From: Massilia sp. YIM B02769
Lineage (GTDB): Bacteria; Pseudomonadota; Gammaproteobacteria; Burkholderiales; Burkholderiaceae_D
Length of the DNA stretch: 64,000 bases
Assembly (NCBI RefSeq): GCF_030411995.1
Contig: NZ_JASNRC010000007.1
Coordinates: 189,599 to 253,598 of the forward strand
Direction of reading: 5' to 3'
In this document: positions 7,956 to 16,916 of the stretch, one piece after another
How positions within the stretch are numbered: the first letter of the stretch is position 1
Layout: every line of letters starts with the position of its first letter
The notes under the pieces: generated by a model
What the model was told of the DNA's origin: nothing
Databases searched by the model: none
The model's input: the letters and a program-made list of their open reading frames with translations, nothing else
Translations under genes and position numbers: made by a program

Positions 7956-9251
7956 ATGGACCTATTGACGATGCCCGCCACGCAACAGCAGCGATCGCTG
8001 ATCGAGCAGTGGAAGGCAGATCCCGAAGGGACCTACCGCTCGTGGTTTCTATGGGATCAAAGGTTGAAGAACTTCCGCTCGATTCGGCGGGGGTTGCAGG
8101 AAGTGGTCCGCGAGATTCGTGATGGTGTATTTGGCGTCGCATACCGGGGTTCTTCGCTTGAAACAGTAGTGCACTCCATCGCGGAGCAGCGTCAGATATT
8201 CAAAGGCGCAGATCATGCCTTCCTCTGGAAACCGAAATTGCGTATTCCGGATATTTACGAAGACCGGAACAACCAGCTCGCCTTTGGACGCTTCCTGGAC
8301 ACGTGCCTTTGCTGCCAGAGTGAAGCCGAGCTCGTCGAGGCGGTGCGTGTGCTGGACGCACGCCAGATCAAAGGCCTCGGGCCCGCTTGTGCCAATCTGC
8401 TCTACTTCCTCCACCCGACATTTGTGCCACCCAACAATACTGCGATCGTTAAGGGTTTCAATGAATTTTTCGGCGCGAAGGTTAAACTCGGCCGTTGGAC
8501 CGAGTACCTCGCCATGCGCGAGCGCCTTATCGAATTCAATGCGACGCATCGCAACGTGCTGTCCAATGATCTGGGCGCTGTGGCCGGATTTATGTTCGAT
8601 ATCGGCACTGGTCGCTATAGCCCTGGAAGCGGGACCGGGGTTTCGCTCGACTGGAAGGTCGATCTCGAGAAGGCGCACGAAGGAAACGCTGCGGCATCCA
8701 ACGCCCGCAAGCTTGCCGCAGAAACAGACCGGACCCATACGGAGGTCCAAGGCTGGTTACGCGATCTGGGCTTGGCTCTCGGATACCAGGTCTGGATCGC
8801 AAGTAATGACAAAGGACGCGCCTACGGTGATGGCAAGCTGGCCGACGGCTGCCTGAGCGAATTGCCGAAAGCGATCCGTACAAGCTCCGCATCCGACACT
8901 GTCAGTCTCATTGATGTGCTATGGATCGATCGGAGCACTGACAGGATCACGCTGGCATTCGAGGTCGAGCACAGCACTAGTATCTATTCGGGAATCGTGC
9001 GGATGCTCGACCTTGCCCTTGGGGTTCCCGACCACGACGGCTCGACATTTTTCTTGGTCGCCCCCGACGCGAGGGAGAGCGACGTACGCGCACAGTTCGC
9101 TCGTCCGGCATTTTCGCGCGTCAGCGAACTCGACGTGCGCTATATCGGCTATGGCGAACTGAGCAAACATCGGGAGGCCATCGCTCGTTTCGGCGACGGC
9201 CAAAAAGGCATCCTTGCTATTTCGAAGCCCCTGACCGCTGCGCCAGGATAG
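7956..9251 (+). CDS. Helix-hairpin-helix protein with PD-(D/E)XK nuclease-like domain
   Basis: 431 residues, no signal peptide. The middle contains a helix-hairpin-helix-like stretch (IKGLGPACANLLYFL, about 138-152) followed by PPNNTAIVKGFN, typical of non-specific DNA binding. The C-terminal part reads LIDVLWID ... LAFEVEHST, giving D320, E336 and E338, the D...ExE pattern of PD-(D/E)XK nucleases. It then continues with a helix and a strand (FFLVAPD). I do not recognise a named family; a restriction- or defence-type nuclease is inferred. It stands alone between two copper transcription units, has no methyltransferase beside it, and its codon use looks less GC-biased than its neighbours. Confidence 0.65.
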   Translation: MDLLTMPATQQQRSLIEQWKADPEGTYRSWFLWDQRLKNFRSIRRGLQEVVREIRDGVFGVAYRGSSLETVVHSIAEQRQIFKGADHAFLWKPKLRIPDIYEDRNNQLAFGRFLDTCLCCQSEAELVEAVRVLDARQIKGLGPACANLLYFLHPTFVPPNNTAIVKGFNEFFGAKVKLGRWTEYLAMRERLIEFNATHRNVLSNDLGAVAGFMFDIGTGRYSPGSGTGVSLDWKVDLEKAHEGNAAASNARKLAAETDRTHTEVQGWLRDLGLALGYQVWIASNDKGRAYGDGKLADGCLSELPKAIRTSSASDTVSLIDVLWIDRSTDRITLAFEVEHSTSIYSGIVRMLDLALGVPDHDGSTFFLVAPDARESDVRAQFARPAFSRVSELDVRYIGYGELSKHREAIARFGDGQKGILAISKPLTAAPG

Positions 9252-9264
9252 GTGTCGACACGCC

Positions 9265-9930
9265 TCAGTGCTGCTCGCCTTCCTTGTGCATATGACCGGG
9301 TACGGTGGCAGCCGACGGCTTCGGGTTAGCGTCTTCGTGCTCCCCGTGCATGCTTTCTTCCATGCTGTGCGGCGTGTTTCCAGGGCTCGGGGCAGCGGCC
9401 CCTGCATGCGAGTGGCCGGCACTGCTTTGGACCAGTTCGCGATAAGCGGCTGCCTCCATTCCTGGAAGCTTCTTCAGGAAGGCAACAAGATTCCACATAT
9501 CCGGGTCGCCCATGCTTGTGCCCCAGGCAGGCATGCCGGACGCCTTGATGCCGTGCTTGATCGTCCAGAATGCCACCGCAGGATCGACATTGCTTTTCGC
9601 GAGCGCAGGCGGTGATGGGTACAGTCCACGGCTGAGCTCGGTTGGCCCCATTCCGGGAGCCAGATGGCACTGCGCACACATGGCTTGATAGTTGCCGGCA
9701 CCTTTGACGATGGCTGCCCGGTCCTCCAGCGGCGGCACGCCGATTTTCGCGGCGCGAACCAGCACAGAACGCTCACGTGCGGTCTCGATCAGCGAAAATA
9801 CGGGCCGTGAGTGCTTCACGTCGGCAGCGAAGTTATAAAATCCGAACCAAATGAAGATTGCCCCAAGCAGCAATAGCAGTACCCAGAGACCCGCATGAAT
9901 AGCAAGGTTTCGGTTCCGTAACTGAGTCAT
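9265..9930 (-). CDS. Membrane-anchored cytochrome c with His-rich tail
   Basis: 221 residues. One N-terminal transmembrane helix (about 11-33) anchors a periplasmic class I cytochrome c domain. Haem attaches at CAQCH (85-89), and the probable axial Met is in SGMPAWG (Met133). After the domain comes a tail with many His and Met residues (HSHAGAAAP, MHGEHED, HMHKEGEQH), unusual for plain electron carriers and suggestive of metal binding. The second of two close ATGs is better spaced from the AAAGG ribosome site. It could pass electrons from copper oxidation; that is inference. Confidence 0.8.
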   Translation of the reverse strand: MTQLRNRNLAIHAGLWVLLLLLGAIFIWFGFYNFAADVKHSRPVFSLIETARERSVLVRAAKIGVPPLEDRAAIVKGAGNYQAMCAQCHLAPGMGPTELSRGLYPSPPALAKSNVDPAVAFWTIKHGIKASGMPAWGTSMGDPDMWNLVAFLKKLPGMEAAAYRELVQSSAGHSHAGAAAPSPGNTPHSMEESMHGEHEDANPKPSAATVPGHMHKEGEQH

Positions 9931-10105
9931 TATCATACCTTTCCGTTTTATTTTTCTATCGTCGTCCTGGCCAGCTCCCGGCGGCGTGCAACGCAGCAGC
10001 AGGTCGAAGGGCCTGGCGTGGCACTGTCGGCCAGGCTCCCTGCGCGCCACATCGGCTTTATCGCGAAGTAGCTGGAGAAGCTGAGTCGCCTCCCAGACCG
10101 ACGCG

Positions 10106-10138
10106 CAGGCGTTCGTCAGGAAGCCCGACGAACGCCTG
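10106..10138. terminator. Perfect 12-bp inverted repeat, probable terminator
   Basis: CAGGCGTTCGTC and GACGAACGCCTG flank a 9-nt loop. It lies about 50 bp past the stop of the Csp gene (read leftward) and before the cytochrome gene. There is no T-run on either side, so it may be a terminator that does not use one, an mRNA 3'-end stabiliser, or a protein-binding site. Confidence 0.5.
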
Positions 10139-10186
10139 GGAATTCCGCCACTATGTCTGAGCAGCGGTTGAGCACGACACCGACGA

Positions 10187-10519
10187 TCAGTGTGCGCCGG
10201 CCATGCGCCTGCACTCATCGGCGCACCGGCGGCAGGCGGCGGCACAATCCTGGCAGTGCTGCATCTGATGCTTTGCGCACTCGTCGGCGCACATGTCGCA
10301 GATCGCCGCGCACGCGGCGCAAACCGCTTTTGCAGCTTCGCTACCCCTTGCCATCATCGCTGCGGCCGCCCTGCACAGCTGCGCGCAATCGATATCGAGC
10401 GCAATGCAGCGAGCCATCATCTTGACGTCGTCTTCCTGCAGGCAGGCAGACGCGCACATGTCGCACGCGTCGGCGCAGTCGTTACAAGCTTTGATACAGG
10501 TTTCGTGTTGCTGGTGCAT
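10187..10519 (-). CDS. csp: Cytosolic four-helix-bundle copper storage protein (Csp3/DUF326-like)
   Basis: 110 residues with 19 cysteines spaced as C-x2/3-C along four helices: CNDCADACDMCASAC, then C38, C45, C49, then CAACAAICDMCADEC, then CQDCAAACRRCADEC. This is the signature of Csp copper storage proteins, whose inward-facing thiols hold many Cu(I) ions. There is no signal peptide, so it fits the cytosolic Csp3 class. The ribosome site AAGGAGAACATC precedes the ATG. It would buffer Cu(I) inside the cell, complementing the exporters around it. Confidence 0.9.
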   Translation of the reverse strand: MHQQHETCIKACNDCADACDMCASACLQEDDVKMMARCIALDIDCAQLCRAAAAMMARGSEAAKAVCAACAAICDMCADECAKHQMQHCQDCAAACRRCADECRRMAGAH

Positions 10520-10600
10520 GATGTTCTCCTTGAGAGTTGGGTTATGTCTCGGTTTCAGGACATCTAGACGGTGTGGGGGACGGTTTATGGCCCATCCTCC

Positions 10601-11968
10601 CTAGAACCACAGGCGCACGCCGGCGACCGCCTGGACAATCCGCGGATTCCCGCCACGCTGCCGCGCGAAGTCAGCCGTCTCGCCAAATTGCCTGCTCCAT
10701 GTCACGCCGATGTAAGGCGCGAACTTGCGGGTGATCTCATAGCGCAGACGCAGTCCCGCACTGACATCGGACAGGCCCGAGCCCGTTCCACGCTCCTCAT
10801 CGACGCGGCTGTACAGGTTCGCCGACAGTTCCGGCTCGAGGATCAGGCGTGGCGTGAACAGCACTTCATACTTCGCGCTCAGCCGCGCCGCGATGCCGCT
10901 CCCGGAACGCCAGTAGGCCGTGGCCTCGGTCTCGAACCAATAAGGTGCCAGCCCTTGCACGCCAAAGGCCACCCAGTCACGGCTTCTTCCTTCCCCGGTG
11001 TCGTGGCGGACACCAAGTTGCGTGCTCCAGAACGTGGCGAAAGCACGATCCCATAGCAGCTCCGTGCGGGCCTCCTCAAGCGCGCCGCCGCGCCGCTCGC
11101 CTTCGGCTTTGATCCACAACTTGTTGTAGTCGTTGCCGTACCAGGCTTCGAGTTCGATGTTCTGGCCTCGCTCTCCGTCTCCTTTCGCAAACTCCGCCTT
11201 GTCAAGCAATACCCTCCCGAACGGGGCGTTGTCGTTCATTTCGTGATTGCCGAAATTGGCATGCCGTGTACCCTCGTTGTAGGCGTTCGGGTCACGCGCA
11301 TCGGGTGGGGGGGACCCGCCTTGCATCGGGCCCATCTGCATCCCCTGACCACCGGTCATGGCGCCCCCCATGGCGGCGTGATCCATCGAACCGACAGGAA
11401 CAGTGGCTTTCGAAGGTTGCGACGGCGCGTTCGCGTGCCCCATCGCCGAGTGGTCCATCTGTCCCATGCCCTGGCTCTGCGCTCCCGGGTTCGCTTGCGA
11501 TGTTCCCTTCGACTGCTGCGGCTGGGACATCACGTGTCCAGCGTGGCTCTGGTCCGCTGACGACGACTGTGCGGCTGACGGGGCCTGGGGCTGGGTCGGT
11601 TGTGCTACCGGCTTGGCCTGCCCGGCCGCTGCCCCGTGCCCCATCGCAGCGTGATCCATGGCGGGCACGGCCGACTCCGGAGCAGGCTGGGGCACCGCTG
11701 CAGCGCTTCCACGTCCAGCATCGTCGGCGCGCTTTGGCGGAGCTTGCTTTTTCCGCACTGTTTGCTTGGGGGGCGGTGCTGGGGTTGCATGACCCATGGC
11801 TGCGTGATCCATTTCCGACATATCCTTGCCAGACGTGGGCTGCGCGCCTTCAGTAGACTGTGTCGATTGCGCCGACGGCCGGCTGCTGGATTGGGCCAGG
11901 GCGTGTGCCGATAAGGCGGCCGATAACGCGAGCGCCAGCTGAAGCGAAACTAACGGTGTTTTTTTCAT
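10601..11968 (-). CDS. copB: CopB/PcoB outer-membrane copper-resistance protein
   Basis: 455 residues: signal peptide, a long Pro/Gln/Met/His-rich N-terminal region (to about 220), then the CopB beta-barrel domain. The N-terminal region holds four copies of an eight-residue metal motif, MDHAAMGH or close variants, at about 53-60, 104-111, 171-178 and 195-202. The barrel part has RTELLWDRAFATFWSTQLG and ends in an aromatic residue (VRLWF), as outer-membrane proteins do. Its ATG overlaps the copA stop (ATGA), so the two are translationally coupled. It likely sequesters copper or moves it at the outer membrane. Confidence 0.92.
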   Translation of the reverse strand: MKKTPLVSLQLALALSAALSAHALAQSSSRPSAQSTQSTEGAQPTSGKDMSEMDHAAMGHATPAPPPKQTVRKKQAPPKRADDAGRGSAAAVPQPAPESAVPAMDHAAMGHGAAAGQAKPVAQPTQPQAPSAAQSSSADQSHAGHVMSQPQQSKGTSQANPGAQSQGMGQMDHSAMGHANAPSQPSKATVPVGSMDHAAMGGAMTGGQGMQMGPMQGGSPPPDARDPNAYNEGTRHANFGNHEMNDNAPFGRVLLDKAEFAKGDGERGQNIELEAWYGNDYNKLWIKAEGERRGGALEEARTELLWDRAFATFWSTQLGVRHDTGEGRSRDWVAFGVQGLAPYWFETEATAYWRSGSGIAARLSAKYEVLFTPRLILEPELSANLYSRVDEERGTGSGLSDVSAGLRLRYEITRKFAPYIGVTWSRQFGETADFARQRGGNPRIVQAVAGVRLWF

Positions 11969-13806
11969 GATACGACCACCTCCCTGAACATTCCTGCCTC
12001 CATGTGATAAAGCAAGTGGCAGTGATATGCCCAATGCCCTGGTGCATCGGCAGTAACCCGATACGTGATCCGCTGCGCCGGCTGGACGTTGATCGTGTGC
12101 TTGCGGACAAGGAACTCCCCGCTCTCCGATTCCAACTCGCTCCACATGCCGTGCAGGTGAATCGGGTGATTCATCATCGTGTCGTTGACCAGTACGATAC
12201 GCAGCCGCTCGCCAAGCCGGAAATGGATCGGTAGCGCCTCCGAGAATTTCTGTCCGTCGAACGACCACATGAACCGCTCCATATTGCCCGTCAGATGCAG
12301 TTCGATCTCGCGCGTCGGTTCACGCGGGTCGACGGGTCCGCCGACAGTGCGCAGGTCGGCATAGGTCAGCACCCGCCGCCCGTTATTTCGCAGATTGACT
12401 CCAGGGTCATCCAGGTTCGTGCGAGGCATGTCGACGTGCATGTCGACGCCGGGACCATACTCTGTTCGTGCGTGAGTCACCTTCGGCATAGCAGTATTCT
12501 TCGCAGCGGTGCCCGAGCCCGGCTGTGCGTGACCGGCATGGTTTGCCGGAGGCATTGCATGCTGCATCTGGCCGTGGTCCATAGCGGCCGGTGGACCGGA
12601 CCCATTCATCGCGTGGCCGCCGGCGGAAGATTCGGATCCATGCATGCCCGACATGGCCATGGCTCCCATCATGTCCGTCATCGTCAGCCACTGCGCCTCG
12701 TCCACTAGCGGCACGGCTGCCTGCATCCCCAGCCGCGGCGCAAGCGTGGCCCGCACAAAGCCGGATCGTCCGATCGACTGAGCGAAAATCGTATAGGCCT
12801 TGTCTTCGGCAGGCTCGACGATGACATCGTAGGTCTCGGCCACTGAAACCCTGATCTCGTCGACCGTAACGGGCTCCACATCCTGCCCGTCGGCGGAGAC
12901 CACCGTCATCTTCAGGCCAGGAATACGCAGATCGAAGATCGTAGTCGCAGCGCCATTTATTATGCGTAGCCGCACCTTCTCTCCAGGGCGGAAAAGTCCG
13001 GTCCAATTCCCGTCCGCAGTGGCGCCGTTGATCAAGAACCGAAGTGCGCCGCTGATATTCCGGCTGGCCGTCACATCACTGAAGTCTGTGGGCATCATGC
13101 GCATCTGATTCCACATCTTGCGCTTTTCGACAGCAGCGGCGAAACCCATGCTTTTAATGTCGCTGACAAATTCGCCGAAGGTGGGCTGCTTGTTATTGAA
13201 GAAGTCACTCATCTTCTTCAGGTTCGCCATCACACGTTCCGGCTTCTCATCCGTCCAGTCGGACAGCATGACGACATGCTCGCGGTCTGCCGCCACGCGC
13301 TCGCCCGACTTCGGAACGATGACAATTGGTCCGTAGAGCCCAGACTGCTCCTGGAACGCTGAGTGGCTGTGGTACCAGTAGGTGCCGCTTTGCTTGACCT
13401 CGAAGCGATAAGTGAAGGTTTCTCCAGGTTTGATACCTGAGAAGCTCAGCCCGGGCACTCCATCCATGTCTGCCGGCAGCAAAATGCCGTGCCAGTGAAT
13501 GGAGCTCACTGTGGGCAAACGGTTTGTGACCCGGATGGTGACGACGTCACCCTCCGTCCAGTAAAGGGTCGGCGCCGGCACTTGACCGTTAACTGCGGTT
13601 GCGATGCGCGGCGCTCCTGTGAAGTTGACCGGCGTCGGCCCGATCTCCAGGTCGAATGTGGTGCCGCGCAGTTCAGTGCGGTTGCTCTGCGCTGCAAAAA
13701 GCGACGCTGGGCTCAAGCCCGCCAACGCTGCAGTTGCGCCGAGTCCTTTCAACACACGACGACGCCATCGACTGACTTGTCGGTCCTTGATATCTAAAAA
13801 TTCCAT
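11965..13806 (-). CDS. copA: CopA/PcoA-type multicopper oxidase
   Basis: 613 residues, the family's usual size. A Tat signal (SRWRRRVLKGLG) leads into three cupredoxin domains. Copper-ligand motifs: SIHWHG, YWYHSHS, MNHPIHLHGMW and the C-terminal YHCHLLYHMEAGM. A Met/His-rich insert (MMGAMAMSGMHG, MDHGQMQHAM, NHAGHA) is typical of CopA and binds extra copper. It oxidises Cu(I) in the periplasm. The start fits the Tat signal. It follows the CopL-like gene by about 250 bp and overlaps copB by 4 bp. Confidence 0.93.
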   Translation of the reverse strand: MEFLDIKDRQVSRWRRRVLKGLGATAALAGLSPASLFAAQSNRTELRGTTFDLEIGPTPVNFTGAPRIATAVNGQVPAPTLYWTEGDVVTIRVTNRLPTVSSIHWHGILLPADMDGVPGLSFSGIKPGETFTYRFEVKQSGTYWYHSHSAFQEQSGLYGPIVIVPKSGERVAADREHVVMLSDWTDEKPERVMANLKKMSDFFNNKQPTFGEFVSDIKSMGFAAAVEKRKMWNQMRMMPTDFSDVTASRNISGALRFLINGATADGNWTGLFRPGEKVRLRIINGAATTIFDLRIPGLKMTVVSADGQDVEPVTVDEIRVSVAETYDVIVEPAEDKAYTIFAQSIGRSGFVRATLAPRLGMQAAVPLVDEAQWLTMTDMMGAMAMSGMHGSESSAGGHAMNGSGPPAAMDHGQMQHAMPPANHAGHAQPGSGTAAKNTAMPKVTHARTEYGPGVDMHVDMPRTNLDDPGVNLRNNGRRVLTYADLRTVGGPVDPREPTREIELHLTGNMERFMWSFDGQKFSEALPIHFRLGERLRIVLVNDTMMNHPIHLHGMWSELESESGEFLVRKHTINVQPAQRITYRVTADAPGHWAYHCHLLYHMEAGMFREVVVS

Positions 13807-14052
13807 GCGACTTCTCCGAGAGTAAAGTTGCGCTGCACGGGCCCTTACGCGGCGCTCGACAGAACGAGCGCAAGAGCCAGGGGCAAAGCGCTCCCTGCCA
13901 AATGGCATGGCAGCCAAATAGCGTGGTCCCTGGCGGGGCGGTGACTTGTTAGGGAATGAGACCTCTCGGCCGCGACGACACTCATGCGCGCGAACGGTTC
14001 TGGCCCTTAGCTGATGCAGGACCACGTGACTACGAACCGAACAAGGTCTCGA
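13807..14052 (-). other. 246-bp spacer between CopL-like gene and copA
   Basis: No plausible gene. Same-strand spacer inside the putative cop operon. It holds two short hairpins: GCTCG-n6-CGAGC near 13856-13871, and CTGCCA-n7-TGGCAG near 13895-13913. It may be a leader that controls copA translation or a separate promoter region; nothing decisive is visible. Confidence 0.4.
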
Positions 14053-14478
14053 TCAGGCGGTCTTTGGAGGACGCTCGATACGGGCAGGTATATGCCCTTT
14101 AAAGGAGGACAGTGAAAACTGTCGAATGTCCTGCACTACTTCTTCGGCTGCAGTGAGGGCAATGCCCGGAGGCGGAGCATATGCTCCGATAGAACATCCT
14201 GCACAGAAAGCACACCCGACACGCTTGTGCTCACCAGCGCTGCCGCAATCTTCGTCCGAGTCGACACTCTGCATCGCGGTGCTGCCGGTTGCAACCATCG
14301 GTGCATGTGCAGCGTCATTTCCCATGTTCTGCAGTTGCGCTTGGTTCTCTCCGATATCGCTACCCATCCCTGAGTGATGGCTCATGCCACACTCAAACTT
14401 CGCGATCGCCGCGATGCTTTGCATCGGCAGGGATACGACGAGCAGACACCATAAGAATAATTGCAACCGTTTTCGCAT
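14053..14478 (-). CDS. Small secreted Cys/His-rich protein (CopL-like family)
   Basis: 141 residues. The signal peptide (LFLWCLLVVSLPMQSIAA) is followed by ECGMSHHSGMG and a Cys cluster GCAFCAGCS, then APPPG and a C terminus HIPARIERPPKTA. It is closely similar to the 27962 protein. It lies upstream of copA-copB, the position held by the CopL leader protein in xanthomonads, though I see no proof of homology beyond composition and place. The ATG lies 6 nt after an extended -10 with no ribosome site. Confidence 0.7.
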   Translation of the reverse strand: MRKRLQLFLWCLLVVSLPMQSIAAIAKFECGMSHHSGMGSDIGENQAQLQNMGNDAAHAPMVATGSTAMQSVDSDEDCGSAGEHKRVGCAFCAGCSIGAYAPPPGIALTAAEEVVQDIRQFSLSSFKGHIPARIERPPKTA

Positions 14479-14484
14479 ACTGAC

Positions 14485-14493
14485 AATTTAGCA
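14485..14493 (-). promoter_or_regulatory. Extended -10 element before the copA-upstream CopL-like gene
   Basis: On the minus strand TGCTAAATT, with only GTCAGT between it and the ATG. It fits a leaderless copL-copA-copB transcript. No convincing -35 is visible, as expected if the TG extension substitutes for it. Confidence 0.55.
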
Positions 14494-14650
14494 CGATGTA
14501 CAAGCACGCCGCACACGCTTCGCGTTGGTAGTTCACAGTAAAAAAATAGCCCGCCACAAGGCGCCTTACTCATCGCGTCGGCCCGCGATCAACAACGCGC
14601 GGGTGCGGGTGACGCTGTCCAAACCGGCGCACGCACAGCCGCACTTGAGC

Positions 14651-16027
14651 TCAAGCCGGCAACGTCAGTTCAAATTCGGTCACCCCGTCGCTGGACCGGG
14701 CCGAGGCGGCGCCGCCATGTGCGCGCAAGATGGATCGGGTGATCGCCAGTCCAAGCCCCGCCCCTTCCGCATCGCGGCGCCGCGCGGCATCAGCGCGGTA
14801 AAAGCGATCGAACAGGTGCGGCAGGTGCTGGGCATCGATCGTCTCGCCCGTGTTGCGCACCGTGATCGTCGTACCGCCGCCCGGCACGCTGGACAGGACC
14901 ACCGAGATCGCTCCGGCGACCGGGGTGTGCCTGCATGCATTCGACAACAGGTTACCGATCGCCCTGCGCAGCATTAACCTGTCACCTGCGACGCTGGCCT
15001 GGCCGCTGACCGACACCACGATCGATTTTTCCTCGGCGAGGTTGCCGTAGAACTCCAGCATTGTCTCGACCTCCTCACGCAGATCGACCGGTTCCCGCTG
15101 CGGCACCATCAGATCGTTCTCGGCCTTCGCCAGGAACAGCATGTCCGAGATCGTGCGCGACAGCCGTTCGTACTCCTCCGCGTTGGAGGCCAGTGTGTCG
15201 CGGTATTGCGCCGCGCTCCTGGGTTGGGACAGCGTGACCTGGGTCTGGGTCAACAGGTTGCTGAGCGGGGTTCGCAGCTCATGTGCCAGGTCCGAGGAAA
15301 AATCGGACAGTCGCCTGAACGAACGCTCCAGCCTGGCAAGCATCTGGTTGAGGGCCACTGCGACCTCCGCCAGTTCCTGCGGCACCGAGTCCACCGGCAC
15401 GCGCCAGTCCAGCCGCTCCGCGGTCAGGCGGGCGGCATCGCTCGTGATGGCGCGCAGCGGCGCCAGCCCACGCCGCGCCACCGCCCAGCCCATGAGTCCG
15501 GTGACGAAGGCGGCTAGCCCGACGGTCGCCCAAAGCGCGGCGCGGAACGATGACATGAAGTGCTGGTGGTGAACCAGGTCGGTGGCCAGCTCGACGAGCA
15601 CCGGCGGGACCTGCATTCCGAGTGGCGCAGATCCCGCCAGTACCCGCAGTTCCCGCCCGTCAGCGGCGTGTACCAGTCCGGCTACGCCCCCTGGGTCGGT
15701 AGACACTCGCGGAAAGTCGGCATCGGGGCTGGCGTACAGTATCGTGCCGTCGGTGGCCCGGATTCGCAGCGACAGTTCGTGATCGCCAACGAATGCCGCT
15801 TCCACGCGCGGCGTGAGCGCCTGGAGGTCGGCCGCCGTATGCACCTGTCCCAAAACGTGTCTGGCGAGCTCGAGTTTTCCGCTCAGCATCTCCGTGTCGA
15901 GTTCGGCGAAATGGCGCTCGACGAGGTGGCCAACGACCATGCCGAGCACCATCAGCACGACGCCAGACGCCGAGGCAAACAGCAGCGTCAGGCGCAGTGT
16001 TACCGAGCGCGCACCCGGCAGCCTCAC
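14651..16027 (-). CDS. copS: CopS/CusS-type sensor histidine kinase
   Basis: 458 residues. TM helix 1 (about 10-32), a periplasmic sensor of about 130 residues, TM helix 2, HAMP linker, then HisKA ([14 protein letters not shown], with the phospho-acceptor His) and HATPase ([26 protein letters not shown]). The family senses periplasmic Cu(I)/Ag(I). Translation starts at a GTG overlapping the regulator's stop (GTGA), so copR and copS are coupled. An upstream in-frame extension exists but would overlap copR heavily and is rejected. Confidence 0.9.
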   Translation of the reverse strand: MRLPGARSVTLRLTLLFASASGVVLMVLGMVVGHLVERHFAELDTEMLSGKLELARHVLGQVHTAADLQALTPRVEAAFVGDHELSLRIRATDGTILYASPDADFPRVSTDPGGVAGLVHAADGRELRVLAGSAPLGMQVPPVLVELATDLVHHQHFMSSFRAALWATVGLAAFVTGLMGWAVARRGLAPLRAITSDAARLTAERLDWRVPVDSVPQELAEVAVALNQMLARLERSFRRLSDFSSDLAHELRTPLSNLLTQTQVTLSQPRSAAQYRDTLASNAEEYERLSRTISDMLFLAKAENDLMVPQREPVDLREEVETMLEFYGNLAEEKSIVVSVSGQASVAGDRLMLRRAIGNLLSNACRHTPVAGAISVVLSSVPGGGTTITVRNTGETIDAQHLPHLFDRFYRADAARRRDAEGAGLGLAITRSILRAHGGAASARSSDGVTEFELTLPA

Positions 16028-16698
16028 GGCGCCTCCAGCACGTAGCCCATGCCACGTACCGTCCGGATGAGCTTTTCCTCGAAAGCGTCGTCGACCTTCG
16101 CCCGGAGACGCCGGACCGCCACCTCGATCACGTTGGTATCGCTGTCGAAATTCATGTCCCACACCTGGGACGCGATCAGCGATCGTGGCAACACTTCTCC
16201 TTGGCGCCGCAGCAGCAATTCCAGCAAGGCGAATTCCTTCGCGGTCAGATCGATCTTGTGGCCGGCCCGGGTGACCCGACGGCGCAGCAGGTCGAGCTCC
16301 AGGTCGGCGGCGCGCAGCGACTCGGCTTCCTTGACCTTCGTGCCACGGCGTAGCAAGGTGCGCACGCGCGCCAGCAGTTCGGAGAACGCGAACGGCTTGA
16401 CCAGGTAGTCGTCCGCGCCGAGCTCCAGCCCCTTGACGCGGTGGTCGACGTCGTCCTTTGCAGTCAGGAACATGACGGGCATGTCCTTCCCTGCCTGCCG
16501 GATCCCGCGCAGGATGTCCCATCCATTCATGCTGGGGAGCATGACATCCAGAATGGCCAGGTCGTAAGCCTGGGTCAGCGCAAGGTGTTGTCCATCGGCG
16601 CCGTCGCGCGCCAGATCGACCATAAAACCTGCCTCCATCAGCCCCTGACGCAGGTATTCACCGGTCTTGGGCTCGTCTTCGACTACAAGAATCTTCAT
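16024..16698 (-). CDS. copR: CopR/CusR-type response regulator (OmpR family)
   Basis: 224 residues. The receiver domain has the phospho-site in [14 protein letters not shown] and the Lys in YLVKPFAF. The C-terminal winged helix has [19 protein letters not shown] and [12 protein letters not shown], as in CusR/CopR. The ATG chosen begins MKILVVEDE, the normal family start. It probably activates copper genes in this island; the inverted repeat at 16762-16799 in its upstream region is a candidate site. Confidence 0.92.
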   Translation of the reverse strand: MKILVVEDEPKTGEYLRQGLMEAGFMVDLARDGADGQHLALTQAYDLAILDVMLPSMNGWDILRGIRQAGKDMPVMFLTAKDDVDHRVKGLELGADDYLVKPFAFSELLARVRTLLRRGTKVKEAESLRAADLELDLLRRRVTRAGHKIDLTAKEFALLELLLRRQGEVLPRSLIASQVWDMNFDSDTNVIEVAVRRLRAKVDDAFEEKLIRTVRGMGYVLEAP

Positions 16699-16761
16699 GT
16701 ATAGAACAGTTAACAAGAAAGTCCGACGATTTTGCCCTTCAAGAGCAGTTCTGTCGCAGAC

Positions 16762-16799
16762 CTGACAGAAATGTAATCTCTGAGTAAGCATTCTGTCAG
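16762..16799. promoter_or_regulatory. Long inverted repeat upstream of copR, candidate CopR site
   Basis: CTGACAGAA and TTCTGTCAG form perfect 9-bp arms around 20 bp that include ATGTAATC. The element lies between copR (leftward) and the Cu-ATPase gene (rightward). TGACA..TGTAAT-type sequences are typical of CopR/CusR boxes; identity as such is inference. Confidence 0.5.
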
Positions 16800-16885
16800 C
16801 CCCGCAGACGCTGCCAAGCTTTGCATTACCTGGATCATCGCAGCTACCCATCGCGCGGCGCATCTGATCCCGGCACGGTTACCGC

Positions 16886-16916
16886 TTGACCTTCCAATGG
16901 TTGGAAGCTTTATCCT
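16886..16916 (+). promoter_or_regulatory. CueR-type promoter of the Cu-ATPase gene
   Basis: -35 TTGACC, 19-bp spacer, -10 TATCCT. The spacer region contains the perfect palindrome CTTCCAA-TGG-TTGGAAG (16891-16907). An over-long spacer with a centred dyad is the hallmark of MerR-family promoters, and CTTCC/GGAAG half-sites fit CueR. No cueR gene lies in the window. Confidence 0.8.
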
